Below are positions 24,714 to 33,558 of a stretch of 33,558 bases of DNA, in pieces. Position 1 is the stretch's first letter. Every line of letters begins with the position of its first letter. This stretch comes from Bifidobacterium breve. GTDB taxonomy: Bacteria; Actinomycetota; Acidimicrobiia; Acidimicrobiales; Ilumatobacteraceae. A model generated the notes under the pieces. That model was given only the letters and a program-made list of their open reading frames with translations, was not told where the DNA came from and did not search any database. The DNA is taken from assembly GCA_945886445.1 (NCBI GenBank), contig CAMCZG010000019.1, forward strand, positions 1-33,558, given 5' to 3'. The translations under genes and the position numbers were made by a program.

Positions 24714-27497
24714 TCAGGCAGTTTTGCCGTGACACACCTTGAATTTTTTGCCCGAACCACAAGGGCACGGAGCATTGCGCGGAGTTTTATCAAATTCACT
24801 TTTCACTACTGGCGTGTTGCTGACCGCACGAACAGGGGCGGCCTCGGGCGGTAATTCACCATCGGCAATTGCAGAGGCAGCAGCCACATCGAAGCCAGAA
24901 GCTGTGTCGTCGTCGGATGAGGTTTGGCGAATGTTCTGCACAGTGGTTCCTGCGGCGTCGTCTGACACCACTTCCACGTGCATTACGTACTTCACGAAAT
25001 CTTGTGCAATGCCCTTCATGAGAGACCCGAACATGTCGTAGCCCTCACGTTGCCATTCGGTGAGCGGGTCTTTTTGACCCATGGCACGCAAGTTGATGCC
25101 TTCTTGCAGGTAGTCCATCTCTTCAAGATGTTCGCGCCAGCGTTGGTCGATAATGCGCAACATCACCTGACGTTCAATTTCACGCATGACCGTTTCGCCA
25201 AGTTGTTCTTCGCGTTGCTTGTAGAACACTGCAGCATCGGCCATGACGAGGTCGTAAATATTGTCGGTCGACGAGGCTTGCTCGAGAAGAGAAACCGCAA
25301 CTGTTGTAGGCCAGTAGGTGGCGAGGTCGCGAGTAAGTCCGTCGAGGTCCCATTCGTCGTCGGCTTCACTCACGCAATACGCAGCAATAAGAGAATCGAC
25401 AGCCTCTGAGAGATACTCCATTGCGGCGGCGTGCAGGTCGAGGCCGTCGAGAATTTGGTCGCGGCGCATGTAAATAACCTTGCGCTGCTCGTTCATGACC
25501 TCGTCGTATTTGAGAACGTTCTTACGAATTTCTCCGTTGCGTTGCTCTACCGTGCTTTGCGCACGTTCAATGGCCTTAGTAACCATTTTTGCTTCAATTG
25601 CTTCGTCGTCGGGCAATGCACGAGACATGACCCAACTGAGTGCACCTGTTGCGAACAAACGTAAGAGCTCGTCGTCGAGTGACAAATAGAAGCGACTCTC
25701 ACCTGGGTCGCCTTGACGACCGGCACGACCACGCAACTGATTGTCAATACGACGGCTTTCATGGCGTTCTGTACCCAATACAAAAAGCCCACCAGCAGCA
25801 CGAACTTCATCGCCTTCTGCCGTGCACTGTGCCTTGAATTGCTCTGACAAAGACGCATATCGGGCTTGTGCCGTGGCACGAGAGCTTTGGAAGTCGGCAG
25901 GCATCTGAGCCAATGGAACAGGAAGGGCGAACTCATCGAGCAGAGTTTCTTCTGAAAAACCTTCGGAGAGTACTGCTTGGCGAGCGAGACCCTCGGGGTT
26001 TCCACCCAAAAGAATGTCGACACCACGCCCAGCCATGTTAGTTGCAACAGTTACTGCACCTATGCGACCAGCTTGAGTAACAATGTGCGCTTCTCGGCTG
26101 TGCTGCTTTGCATTCAACACTTCGTGCTTAATACCGCGCTTGTTTAATTGGCGCGAAAGCTGCTCGCTCTTTTCCACGCTGATAGTTCCTACAAGAACCG
26201 GCTGACCGTTCTTGTTTTTCTCAACAATTTCTTCAACCACTGCAGCAAACTTTGCGTCTTCATTTTTGTAAATGAGATCGGCCTGATCGAGGCGCTTCAC
26301 AGTTTTGTTTGTTGGAATAGAAACAACTGCCAGCTGATATGTGTTGACGAGTTCTGCTGCTTCAGTTTGAGCAGTACCCGTCATTCCAGAAAGTTTTTTA
26401 TACATGCGGAAGTAGTTCTGCAAAGTAATGGTGGCAAGAGTTTGGTTTTCCTCTTTAATTTTGACGCCTTCTTTGGCCTCAATTGCTTGGTGAATACCTT
26501 CGCTCCAGCGACGACCTTCAAGAATGCGACCCGTAAATTCGTCGACAATTTTTACCTCACCACCTTGGATGATGTAGTCCTTATCGCGCTTGTACAGTTC
26601 TTTCGCTTTCAATGCCACTTGTAACTGATGCACCAAGTTTTGCTGCACTCCGTCGTACAGGTTGCCCACACCAAGTTGGGCCTCAACTTTTTCAATTCCT
26701 TCTTCAGTGGGAACCACTGTGCGCTTCGCTTCATCAACTTCGTAGTCAACATCACGTGTGAGTGCCCGCACCACCGAGGCGAACCTGTAATACAACTGTG
26801 CAGCATCGGCTAAACGACCTGAAATAATGAGCGGGGTACGTGCCTCATCGATGAGAATGGAGTCAACTTCGTCAACGATGGCGAAATTGTGTCCGCGCTG
26901 AACTTTTTCCTCCAACGAACCAGCCATGTTGTCGCGCAGGTAATCGAAACCAAATTCGTTGTTGGTGCCGTAGGTAATATCGGCTGCGTAGTCTTCACGT
27001 TTTTGCTGTGGTGATTCGCGGTGACCTGGAACCACAAGACCAATGCTGAGACCTAGCCAGCGATGTACGCGACCCATCCACTCTGAGTCGCGTCGCGCCA
27101 AATAGTCGTTGACAGTAACAAGATGCACGCCATTGCCCGACAGGCCATTGAGGTATGCAGGCAAGGTAGATACAAGAGTTTTTCCTTCGCCAGTTTTCAT
27201 TTCGGAGATCCAGCCAAAGTGCAATGCTGCCCCGCCCATGAGTTGCACGTCGTAGTGGCGCTGCCCAAGCACGCGCTGTCCGGCTTCACGCATGACGGCA
27301 AATGACTCGGTTAAAAGATCTTCAAGTGATTCGCCATTGGCGATGCGCTGGCGGAACTCATCGGTCTTACCGCGCAAGGCGTCGTCAGACAATGCAGCAA
27401 TAGACACCTCGAGGGCATTGATTTCCGGAACAAGACCTTCGAGGGCCTTAACCTTTTTGCCTTCGCCGGCCCGTAGAACGCGATCAAGAATACTCAT
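24714..27497 (-). CDS. secA: Preprotein translocase ATPase SecA
   Basis: 927 residues, full length. Walker A MKTGEGKT (101-107), GTNNEFGFDYLRDNM, the DEVDSILIDEARTPLIISG stretch, GRAGRQGDPGESRF, and a C-terminal zinc motif C911-x-C913-x8-C922-H923. A low-complexity linker precedes the zinc motif. Drives post-translational export through SecYEG. In the chain comF - secA - prfB - ftsE - ftsX; the ribosome hibernation factor gene often found between comF and secA is absent. Confidence 0.97.
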   Translation of the reverse strand: MSILDRVLRAGEGKKVKALEGLVPEINALEVSIAALSDDALRGKTDEFRQRIANGESLEDLLTESFAVMREAGQRVLGQRHYDVQLMGGAALHFGWISEMKTGEGKTLVSTLPAYLNGLSGNGVHLVTVNDYLARRDSEWMGRVHRWLGLSIGLVVPGHRESPQQKREDYAADITYGTNNEFGFDYLRDNMAGSLEEKVQRGHNFAIVDEVDSILIDEARTPLIISGRLADAAQLYYRFASVVRALTRDVDYEVDEAKRTVVPTEEGIEKVEAQLGVGNLYDGVQQNLVHQLQVALKAKELYKRDKDYIIQGGEVKIVDEFTGRILEGRRWSEGIHQAIEAKEGVKIKEENQTLATITLQNYFRMYKKLSGMTGTAQTEAAELVNTYQLAVVSIPTNKTVKRLDQADLIYKNEDAKFAAVVEEIVEKNKNGQPVLVGTISVEKSEQLSRQLNKRGIKHEVLNAKQHSREAHIVTQAGRIGAVTVATNMAGRGVDILLGGNPEGLARQAVLSEGFSEETLLDEFALPVPLAQMPADFQSSRATAQARYASLSEQFKAQCTAEGDEVRAAGGLFVLGTERHESRRIDNQLRGRAGRQGDPGESRFYLSLDDELLRLFATGALSWVMSRALPDDEAIEAKMVTKAIERAQSTVEQRNGEIRKNVLKYDEVMNEQRKVIYMRRDQILDGLDLHAAAMEYLSEAVDSLIAAYCVSEADDEWDLDGLTRDLATYWPTTVAVSLLEQASSTDNIYDLVMADAAVFYKQREEQLGETVMREIERQVMLRIIDQRWREHLEEMDYLQEGINLRAMGQKDPLTEWQREGYDMFGSLMKGIAQDFVKYVMHVEVVSDDAAGTTVQNIRQTSSDDDTASGFDVAAASAIADGELPPEAAPVRAVSNTPVVKSEFDKTPRNAPCPCGSGKKFKVCHGKTA

Positions 27498-27509
27498 TAG
27501 GGCGAAATG

Positions 27510-28055
27510 CTACCTGCTAGGGGTCGCGGCGACCGCCCAGCATTCCACTAATTCCACCCCAATACTGCGAAATGCGCGCCGAACTCCATGCAAAGTTGCC
27601 CCTGTTGTCACGACGTCATCTACCACCAGGACTTTCCGGCCAGCGGCAACTGAATGCGCTCGGAAAGTGGGTCCTATGAGGCGCTGTTGGCGTGATCTGT
27701 GTGTTTGCGTTTCATGTGTCATTCGGCGCAACAGATTTTTGACTGGTATACCTAATTGTTTACCCACTTCACGTGCAATGAGTTCTGCATGATCCATTCC
27801 ACGTTGTCGAAGATGTTGAGTTGTTGTGGGTGCCCATGTGATGTAATCGAAGTCATAGTTCATTGCGCGTTCACGCAAAATTGCATCTGCCACTAGCTTT
27901 GCGAGTGGCTTAGCGAACTGACGCTGGTTGCGATATTTCAATGAGATCACCGCCGTTCGCACATCTCCTTCAAACACGGCAGCGGCACTGACATAAAATG
28001 GCAGAGTTGCTCGATCTGGAATTTGAGCGATCAGGGCAGATTTTCGTGTGAACAC
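27510..28055 (-). CDS. ComF family phosphoribosyltransferase-like protein, zinc-finger-less
   Basis: 181 residues from GTG 28055 (in-frame stop just upstream). The PRPP-binding-type loop VLVVDDVVTTGATL and the internal GDVRTAVISLKYRNQRQFAKPLA and RQRGMDHAELIAREV stretches are classic ComF. The N-terminal CxxC...CxxC zinc finger of the family is missing: no cysteine pair precedes the conserved part. Start codon uncertain because AAAGG lies too close to the GTG. Role in DNA uptake is known for Firmicutes and Haemophilus; in actinobacteria it is unclear. 12 bases upstream of secA in transcription. Confidence 0.85.
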   Translation of the reverse strand: MFTRKSALIAQIPDRATLPFYVSAAAVFEGDVRTAVISLKYRNQRQFAKPLAKLVADAILRERAMNYDFDYITWAPTTTQHLRQRGMDHAELIAREVGKQLGIPVKNLLRRMTHETQTHRSRQQRLIGPTFRAHSVAAGRKVLVVDDVVTTGATLHGVRRAFRSIGVELVECWAVAATPSR

Positions 28056-28102
28056 CTTTTATTGTGTTCATTGTCGCAGGTTGATGGCAGTAACATTCGC
28101 CA

Positions 28103-28756
28103 ATGCCTTCAACGAGCGCTCCTCGGCCCTTGCGCGAGCGATTTGTGGAACGACTCGCTCGATGCGCTGCCGGGCTCTTTTGCTTTGGCGCCGGAATTGC
28201 CTGCTTTGTGCACAGCAACCTAGGTGTTCCGCCATGGGACGTACTGCATCAGGGCATTAGCGAAAAAGCCGACATCAAAATGGGTACGGTCATCATTATT
28301 GTTGGAGTGGTCCTGCTGCTGGCATGGATTCCATTGCGCATGAAGCCTGGTATTGGCACCATCATGAATGCCATCCAAATTGGGCTCGTGGAAAACGTGA
28401 TGGAAGATCTGCTTCCGAACTCCGACCTCATCGTTGCTCGCGTGGCATATCTCATTGCGGGAATGCTCTTTATTGCCTTTGGCTCAGGGCTTTACATTGG
28501 CGCAGAACTTGGGTCGGGACCGCGAGATGGCCTCATGCTCGGTTTAAATAAACGCTTTGGAATTTCAATCCGCCTCGCCCGCACCACCGTTGAAATTGTG
28601 GTGCTAGTTGTCGGGCTCTTTTTGGGTGGGTCAATAGGGCTCGGAACTTTTGTCTTTGCCTTTGGCATTGGGCCACTCGTACAAAAAGCATTGCTCGCAT
28701 TGCGCATGTCCCCGTCGCTGAACGAATCAGCGACAGGGCAAGCACTAGAGATGTAA
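28103..28756 (+). CDS. YczE/YitT-like integral membrane protein
   Basis: 217 residues, five predicted membrane segments. Family hallmarks: CFVHSNLGVPPWDVLHQGIS, GIGTIMNAIQIGLV, GLYIGAELGSGPRDGLMLGL and GFAFGIGPLVQ-like endings (here FVFAFGIGPLVQKAL). YczE/YyaS members are uncharacterised; one is linked to surfactin production in Bacillus. Divergent from comF (47 bases between starts), convergent with ahcY (6-base gap). Confidence 0.85.
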   Translation: MPSTSAPRPLRERFVERLARCAAGLFCFGAGIACFVHSNLGVPPWDVLHQGISEKADIKMGTVIIIVGVVLLLAWIPLRMKPGIGTIMNAIQIGLVENVMEDLLPNSDLIVARVAYLIAGMLFIAFGSGLYIGAELGSGPRDGLMLGLNKRFGISIRLARTTVEIVVLVVGLFLGGSIGLGTFVFAFGIGPLVQKALLALRMSPSLNESATGQALEM

Positions 28757-28762
28757 CTCTTT

Positions 28763-30220
28763 TTAGTAGCGGTAGTTCTCGGGCTTGAATGGGCCCGACG
28801 GGTTGATGCCTAAGTATTCAGCCTGCACGTCGTTCATCTGGGTGAGCACTACACCGAGTGCATCGAGATGCAATGCAGCAACTTTCTCATCAAGTTTTTT
28901 TGGCAAAACATAAACACCAAGTGGGTACTTTTCGGTGTAGTTAAATAACTCAATTTGGGCAATGACCTGGTTGGTAAATGAGCAGCTCATCACAAAGCTT
29001 GGGTGACCTGTTGCGCAACCCAAGTTGACCAAACGACCTTCTGCCAAAACAATGACAGCATGACCATCGGGAAACGACCATAGGTCTGTGCCGGCTTTCA
29101 GCTCATCACGAGTTGCCCCGCTGCGGGCCAAACCAGCCATGTCGATTTCGTTATCGAAGTGGCCAATGTTGCACACAATGGCATTGTGTTTCATTCTCGA
29201 CATGTGTGTCACGTCAACAATGGCTTCGTTTCCTGTTGCAGTAACAAAAATATCTGCTTGGCCAACAACTGATTCGAGAGTATTGACTTCATACCCTTCC
29301 ATTGCTGCCTGCAATGCGTTGATGGGGTCAATTTCCGTCACGATGACTCGTGCACCTTGACCGCGCAAGCTTTGGGCACAACCCTTACCTACGTCGCCAT
29401 AACCACATACAACTGCGAGCTTTCCAGCAATCATGACGTCGGTGGCGCGGTTAATGGCGTCGATGAGGGAATGGCGACAACCGTAGAGGTTATCGAATTT
29501 GCTTTTGGTCACGCTGTCGTTCACGTTGATGGCAGGGAACAAAAGTTCATTATTCTCTGACATTTTGTACAAGCGCTTCACACCTGTAGTGGTTTCTTCG
29601 GTAACGCCCTTAATGCCTTTAGCCATAGTGGTCCACTTTTGTGGCTCCGACTTCAAGCTGCGCTGCAACAAGCCAAGAACAATGGCGAACTCGGGGTTTG
29701 ATGCCGAGGTGGGGTCGGGAACAACTCCCGATTTTTCAAACTCCACACCTTTGTGAACAAGCATGGTTGCATCGCCACCGTCGTCGAGAATCATGTTTGG
29801 GCCATCGCCATCGGGCCAAGTCATCATCTGATCGGTGCACCACCAATACTCTTCAAGAGTCTCACCCTTCCATGCATAACAAGGAACGCCTTGTGGGTTT
29901 TCTGCAGTGCCATTAGGACCAACTACTACTGCAGCTGCTGCATGGTCTTGAGTAGAGAAAATATTGCAACTTGCCCAACGCACTTCTGCGCCTAGCTCTA
30001 CAAGGGTCTCAATAAGTACTGCGGTCTGAATGGTCATGTGCAATGAACCAGAGATGCGGCAACCCTTCAATGGCTTTGTTGGCCCGAACTCTTTGCGTAG
30101 TGCGCGAAGGCCTGGCATTTCGTGTTCGGCAAGATGAATTTCCTTGCGACCAAATGGTGCAAGCGCAAGATCTGCAACACGGAAATCACCGCGTTGCGCA
30201 AAAGTGCTATTTGTGGACAT
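28763..30220 (-). CDS. ahcY: Adenosylhomocysteinase
   Basis: 485 residues. Substrate region [22 protein letters not shown], then [21 protein letters not shown]-binding [29 protein letters not shown], and the C-terminal PENYRY. Hydrolyses S-adenosylhomocysteine to adenosine and homocysteine, relieving inhibition of methyltransferases. A ribosome binding site AAAGG stands seven bases before ATG 30220. Last gene of the manB - Trm112-like - ahcY run. Confidence 0.97.
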   Translation of the reverse strand: MSTNSTFAQRGDFRVADLALAPFGRKEIHLAEHEMPGLRALRKEFGPTKPLKGCRISGSLHMTIQTAVLIETLVELGAEVRWASCNIFSTQDHAAAAVVVGPNGTAENPQGVPCYAWKGETLEEYWWCTDQMMTWPDGDGPNMILDDGGDATMLVHKGVEFEKSGVVPDPTSASNPEFAIVLGLLQRSLKSEPQKWTTMAKGIKGVTEETTTGVKRLYKMSENNELLFPAINVNDSVTKSKFDNLYGCRHSLIDAINRATDVMIAGKLAVVCGYGDVGKGCAQSLRGQGARVIVTEIDPINALQAAMEGYEVNTLESVVGQADIFVTATGNEAIVDVTHMSRMKHNAIVCNIGHFDNEIDMAGLARSGATRDELKAGTDLWSFPDGHAVIVLAEGRLVNLGCATGHPSFVMSCSFTNQVIAQIELFNYTEKYPLGVYVLPKKLDEKVAALHLDALGVVLTQMNDVQAEYLGINPSGPFKPENYRY

Positions 30221-30298
30221 GGAGGAACCTTTCGGGGACTGTCGATATAAAGGGAAAGTACCCGGGCTGGGGCCTGCTGGCTCCGGTCTTTCAGCCCG
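30221..30298 (-). promoter_or_regulatory. Possible structured leader of ahcY
   Basis: The RNA of this 78-base leader begins with CGGGCUG (30298-30292), pairing seven bases with CAGCCCG (30269-30263) around a GC-rich inner hairpin (GCC, AGCA loop, GGC). An AAAG next to the 5' arm could pair with CUUU at 30258-30255 as a pseudoknot, and a GGG-UACUUU-CCC hairpin competes with the 3' arm. Known SAH, SAM-IV and other SAM-sensing riboswitch consensus sequences do not match from memory. The palindrome ACTAGTA-AA-TACTAGT (30299-30314) at the previous stop could end or process the transcript. No promoter box was recognised. Confidence 0.35.
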
Positions 30299-30309
30299 AC
30301 TAGTAAATA

Positions 30310-30549
30310 CTAGTGCGCAATGAAGGTGGGTTGAATGTCTTCTGCGGTGATTTTTGCCATGATGCGGGCATGTTCGCCTGCATCAACGGTGCGCGATTCA
30401 GAAATGAGCATGACAGGTATGCCTGCTTTCACGTCGTAGATGCGTTGTAAACGGCTGTTGTAGAGAAGCGACTCGGATTCCACATAAAACAGTGGGCCTT
30501 TGTCTTCCGGGCAGGCCAGAATTTCTAACAATTTTGCGTTTAACGACAT
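30310..30549 (-). CDS. Trm112/UPF0434-like small protein
   Basis: 79 residues. [16 protein letters not shown] is the Trm112/YcaR-like beginning, continuing as [17 protein letters not shown]. The usual second zinc cysteine is replaced by Asp (CPED rather than CPxC), and only one Cys remains, so metal binding is unlikely as written. Yeast Trm112 activates methyltransferases. The adjacency to ahcY (SAH removal) fits, but the bacterial function is not established. Starts 35 bases after manB. Confidence 0.82.
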   Translation of the reverse strand: MSLNAKLLEILACPEDKGPLFYVESESLLYNSRLQRIYDVKAGIPVMLISESRTVDAGEHARIMAKITAEDIQPTFIAH

Positions 30550-30584
30550 GCTTCTACCCTAGCCAACATTTACTGGGGTTACTG

Positions 30585-31946
30585 CTACGCGTTCTGAGTA
30601 ATGAGTGAAAGCACTTCTGATACACGCTGATCGCATTCGTCGCGGTTTTTAGCCTCAAGGTTGAGCCGCAATAATGGTTCAGTATTTGAGGGACGCAGGT
30701 TGAACCACCATGAGCCACAATCGACAGTGAGCCCGTCGAGACGATCACTAGAAAACGAAGCAAATGCTGCGCCCACTTTTTCAATTACTGCAAGAGGGTC
30801 AGTAACTTGTGTGTTGATTTCACCACTTGCGCTATAGCGCTCAAAAGGAATGCGAACTTGAGACAGCTGCTCACCGCTGCGGCTCATCTCGTTGAAAACA
30901 TGCATTGCAGCAATGAGCCCGCTGTCGGCACGGTAATTGTTGAGGAAGTAATAGTGAGCTGAGTGCTCTCCACCAAACACTGCACCAGTTTCTGCCATCA
31001 GTTGCTTAATGTAGCTATGCCCCACCTGTGAGCGAATGGGGACTCCCCCGTATTCCGTAATGACTTCCGGAACTGCTTTTGAGCAGATGAGGTTGTGAAT
31101 AATTTTTGCACCAGGATTTTTGCGCAACACGGCTGCTGCCAACAGAGCCGTCGTAGTGCTTCCCGATAAACCAATACCTTTTTCGTCGACAACAAACACT
31201 CGGTCGGCATCGCCATCAAATGCCAAGCCAACGTCGAACCCACCAGACACAACACGTGCTTGCAGATCTTTTTGGTTAGCGGGCTGAATTGGGTCGGCCG
31301 GGTGATTCGGGAACGTGCCATCGAGTTCCCCAAACATCACTTCAAGTTGCACCTGCGGAAGTCGTTCGCATACCGCAGGAACAACAAGGCCACCCATTCC
31401 ATTTGCTGTGTCGGCAACAACTTTTAATGGAATGAGTTGATCTTGGTCAACAAAACTCACAACATGGTCGGCAAATGCGTCGAGCAAGTTGCGCTGCGAG
31501 AGTTGACCCCTGCCGGCAACCGACGCTGATGGCTGTGCCAATTCGCGCACTGCAACTTCACGAATAGCGTTGAGGCCAGTGTCGACTCCTACTGGCCTTG
31601 CCCCCGACAAGCAAAACTTAATGCCGTTGTATTGCGCCGGGTTATGTGATGCAGTGAACATTGCCCCTGGCGCATCGAGTGAGCCAGCGGCAAAGTACAA
31701 CAAGTCGGTACTAGCCAAGCCAATGTCGATGACATTCACACCCTGCGACATTGCACCTTCGGCAAATGCCGCAACAAGTTCTACTCCAGAAGGTCGCATA
31801 TCGCGGGCCACCAAAATAGTTGGAGCCTTTGCAAATTGAGCGAAACCGACGCCTGCTGCACGCGCTATGTCGACATTGAACTGATCGGGAACAGTTCCAC
31901 GAACGTCATACGCTTTAAAAATATTGGTGAGATCTGAATGTTTCAT
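30585..31946 (-). CDS. manB: Phosphomannomutase/phosphoglucomutase
   Basis: 453 residues. Active-site TASHNP (98-103, phospho-Ser100), metal loop DGDADR (244-249), sugar-binding GEHSAH (326-331) and phosphate-binding RPSNTEP (418-424) all intact. Interconverts hexose 1- and 6-phosphates, supplying GDP-mannose precursors for cell-envelope glycans. ATG at 31946; 7 bases after the upstream membrane-protein stop, so probably in one transcript. The order manB - small protein - ahcY resembles that in other actinobacteria, where manA often lies between. Confidence 0.93.
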   Translation of the reverse strand: MKHSDLTNIFKAYDVRGTVPDQFNVDIARAAGVGFAQFAKAPTILVARDMRPSGVELVAAFAEGAMSQGVNVIDIGLASTDLLYFAAGSLDAPGAMFTASHNPAQYNGIKFCLSGARPVGVDTGLNAIREVAVRELAQPSASVAGRGQLSQRNLLDAFADHVVSFVDQDQLIPLKVVADTANGMGGLVVPAVCERLPQVQLEVMFGELDGTFPNHPADPIQPANQKDLQARVVSGGFDVGLAFDGDADRVFVVDEKGIGLSGSTTTALLAAAVLRKNPGAKIIHNLICSKAVPEVITEYGGVPIRSQVGHSYIKQLMAETGAVFGGEHSAHYYFLNNYRADSGLIAAMHVFNEMSRSGEQLSQVRIPFERYSASGEINTQVTDPLAVIEKVGAAFASFSSDRLDGLTVDCGSWWFNLRPSNTEPLLRLNLEAKNRDECDQRVSEVLSLITQNA

Positions 31947-31953
31947 CTCTTTA

Positions 31954-33558
31954 TTACATTAGCGGTGGCATTGAAGTGCCATAACGATACGGGCCGCGTC
32001 GCCACCAAAAAATCACAATTCCGATGCCAACTAATGTCAACAAATAAGCAAGTTTGTCGATGCCGGTGGATGAATACTTCAATTTCACATTTTTTTCGGT
32101 GGGAATAACCACCATCATGTTCGGTGCAGACCTATACGGCCCTTTTGCACCAGAAACAGTCCAGTTCGGGAAATAACTCACCCGCACCAAAACGGGCACT
32201 CCTATTTTGTCGACCGAGAACGACACCGAATCTTGCGTGTGTGAAAAATTCGTAATGTTGACCAGCGGCAGAGCCACTGGAGAGATTTTCTCAACGGGCT
32301 GAACAATGTCAACACTGCGCGAGGAACTGCCTGGCTCGCCGACTTGGCGATTGAGGTCTGCTGCTACAGAGACACGTTGCCATTCCTTTGGACCATCTGC
32401 AACAGGAGTAGCAGTCCATTCATCTGTGTTCTGCAACCAGCTTGACCCCAGCTCTAACCACCGCTCACGCTGATCGCCAGAGCGCTCTTCAACGACAACT
32501 GGCTGCACAGTCATTGGCACTACCCAATCGCTATTTGCAACTTCGTACACCACCCATGGCCCACTTCGTGCAACCTCGGTGAGATCTTTTTGTGTCTTTG
32601 CTTGCGTGACAGCTTCTGGCGTGTAGGCCATGTAATAGCGCACACCGAGTTCTTGCAAGTAATGAACACCCTTTTCGGCATTGTTGTTGTCGTAACGCAA
32701 TTCGCGAACAGGGTTGCTACTTTGTTTCGACATTGCAGCAGCACTGATGAAGTGATACGGCGTTGTGCCGGCAGCTTCGAAGAAGAGCCCCTCTTGCGAA
32801 CCAATACAACCGTCGGTCCAGAACGGCAGCAACATGAGCGCCATTGTGGTTCCATATTTATTGAGATCGCCGCTGTTTTCCCACAGTGCCCGACCACAAC
32901 CCAAAGCGGGGTCTTCACCTAGTTTTTTCATGGTCTGAACAATGCCTTCGTACTCGCCATAGGCAGGTTTGCCTTCATATCCATCGAAGTTCCAGCGCGC
33001 CCACCCATCGACAAAGGCTTTATTTCCTGAAGCTCCACGGAATGGACCCCATGAATATTCCGACTTATCGTTTGCCCCTGCTGTTACCGAGGCGAAAGGT
33101 AACTGCTGGAACCGAAATCCAAAAATGCATAGAACGGTGACCGCAACTGCCCACGCAGAGGCATTGCGCACAACTCCAGCGGTCACTTCTGCCGAAGAGT
33201 GTTGTGCTTTTTCCTCTCGCTCAAGCATTGCTAAACGCACCACCGATGCAATGACGGCGTAAATGCCAATCATCATGAGCATGTAGCGCAGAAGATACAT
33301 AAACGGCAAGAGTCGCGGATTCCACAAAAGACCAATGACCGGCAAACTGTCGCGGGTGATGTACACCCCTGCAAATAGTGCAGTGCTGAACACGCCCATC
33401 CACATGCCAAATATTTTTTTACGAACGATGCACGCAACAAAACCGATGATGGCAAAGGCCATAACAAAGAGATCCCAAAATACGGTATGTGGGAAAAACA
33501 TGACCCAAAAAGAATCGGTTGCACCACTTGGTCGTGGTTCATATTTCATGTCGGTCAT
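31954..33558 (-). CDS. Large membrane protein with extracytoplasmic domain, 5' end cut
   Basis: The frame is open to the window edge (an ATG coincides with the last bases but the gene very likely starts further right). Visible: hydrophobic segments at about 17-45, 50-70, 85-107 and 135-150, a large soluble domain (about 160-495) with no recognised motif, a final membrane segment (about 503-520) and a basic tail (WWRRGPYRYG). Looks like the C-terminal part of the big multi-pass glycosyltransferase-like or YfhO-type envelope proteins, but the family cannot be fixed without the N-terminus. Stop 7 bases before manB. Confidence 0.7.
   Translation of the reverse strand: MTDMKYEPRPSGATDSFWVMFFPHTVFWDLFVMAFAIIGFVACIVRKKIFGMWMGVFSTALFAGVYITRDSLPVIGLLWNPRLLPFMYLLRYMLMMIGIYAVIASVVRLAMLEREEKAQHSSAEVTAGVVRNASAWAVAVTVLCIFGFRFQQLPFASVTAGANDKSEYSWGPFRGASGNKAFVDGWARWNFDGYEGKPAYGEYEGIVQTMKKLGEDPALGCGRALWENSGDLNKYGTTMALMLLPFWTDGCIGSQEGLFFEAAGTTPYHFISAAAMSKQSSNPVRELRYDNNNAEKGVHYLQELGVRYYMAYTPEAVTQAKTQKDLTEVARSGPWVVYEVANSDWVVPMTVQPVVVEERSGDQRERWLELGSSWLQNTDEWTATPVADGPKEWQRVSVAADLNRQVGEPGSSSRSVDIVQPVEKISPVALPLVNITNFSHTQDSVSFSVDKIGVPVLVRVSYFPNWTVSGAKGPYRSAPNMMVVIPTEKNVKLKYSSTGIDKLAYLLTLVGIGIVIFWWRRGPYRYGTSMPPLM

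Noticed and set aside
28048-28260. Plus-strand CxxC peptide opposite comF
   Set aside because: YCVHCRR appears in a short antisense reading that overlaps the real YczE-type gene start; it cannot supply the missing zinc finger of the minus-strand ComF.
30221-30298. Known SAH riboswitch
   Set aside because: Conserved consensus words of the SAH aptamer are absent from memory comparison; kept only as an unnamed structured leader.

Overview
The window looks like a chromosomal stretch from a moderate-GC actinobacterium, most likely Acidimicrobiia (an Ilumatobacter-like or freshwater lineage). I infer this from family content and gene order, not from a marker gene. The supporting features are a manB - Trm112-like - ahcY run, secA - prfB - ftsE - ftsX, a ferredoxin-type sulfite reductase with a small partner, MenB, an SCO6745-type protein, group II truncated haemoglobin, and many LLM, DinB, VOC and ABM accessory proteins. 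No rRNA, tRNA or CRISPR array was seen.

Left part (1-6000), accessory and surface-like. A pentapeptide-repeat protein is cut by the left edge. It is followed by a region bounded by 17-bp perfect terminal inverted repeats and a 5-bp direct repeat (ACCCA), about 1.9 kb, with no transposase. This region carries a lipoprotein (DUF1566/Lcl-type domain plus a C-terminal pentapeptide array) and a decayed second copy of its Lcl domain. The left end of the region is repeated as a 55-bp perfect copy just beyond its right end, which creates a striking palindrome at 3358-3396. Two more lipoproteins (one unknown, one CIA30-like) and a DUF4239 membrane protein follow.

Middle part (6000-20700), metabolic. 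It holds a divergent ABM / cysteine-cluster pair, a 2-hydroxyacid dehydrogenase, and a minus-strand run of VIT transporter - PEP-utilising mobile-domain protein - LLM oxidoreductase. Next come a VOC - DinB - zinc-ribbon microprotein run, an SCO6745-type protein, and sulfite/nitrite reductase with Cys sets in both halves plus its small upstream gene. A kynurenine block follows: a SWEET-like PQ-loop membrane protein overlapping a formamidase-like hydrolase, then kynureninase, then an ABM protein. MenB and a TrmH-type rRNA/tRNA methyltransferase are tightly coupled.

Right part (20600-33558), mostly housekeeping on the minus strand. Transcription would run comF - secA - prfB - ftsE - ftsX - enoyl-CoA hydratase - truncated haemoglobin, the last two joined by a GTGA overlap. 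A YczE-type membrane protein is divergent from comF. A second run, large membrane protein (cut by the right edge) - manB - Trm112-like - ahcY, follows the S-adenosylhomocysteine and sugar-phosphate gene order known from actinobacteria. The short leader in front of ahcY can fold into a compact structure.

The most unusual parts are the transposon-like lipoprotein element (1482-3379), the full-length SWEET-like protein coupled to kynurenine catabolism, and the doubled cluster-binding motifs in the sulfite reductase.
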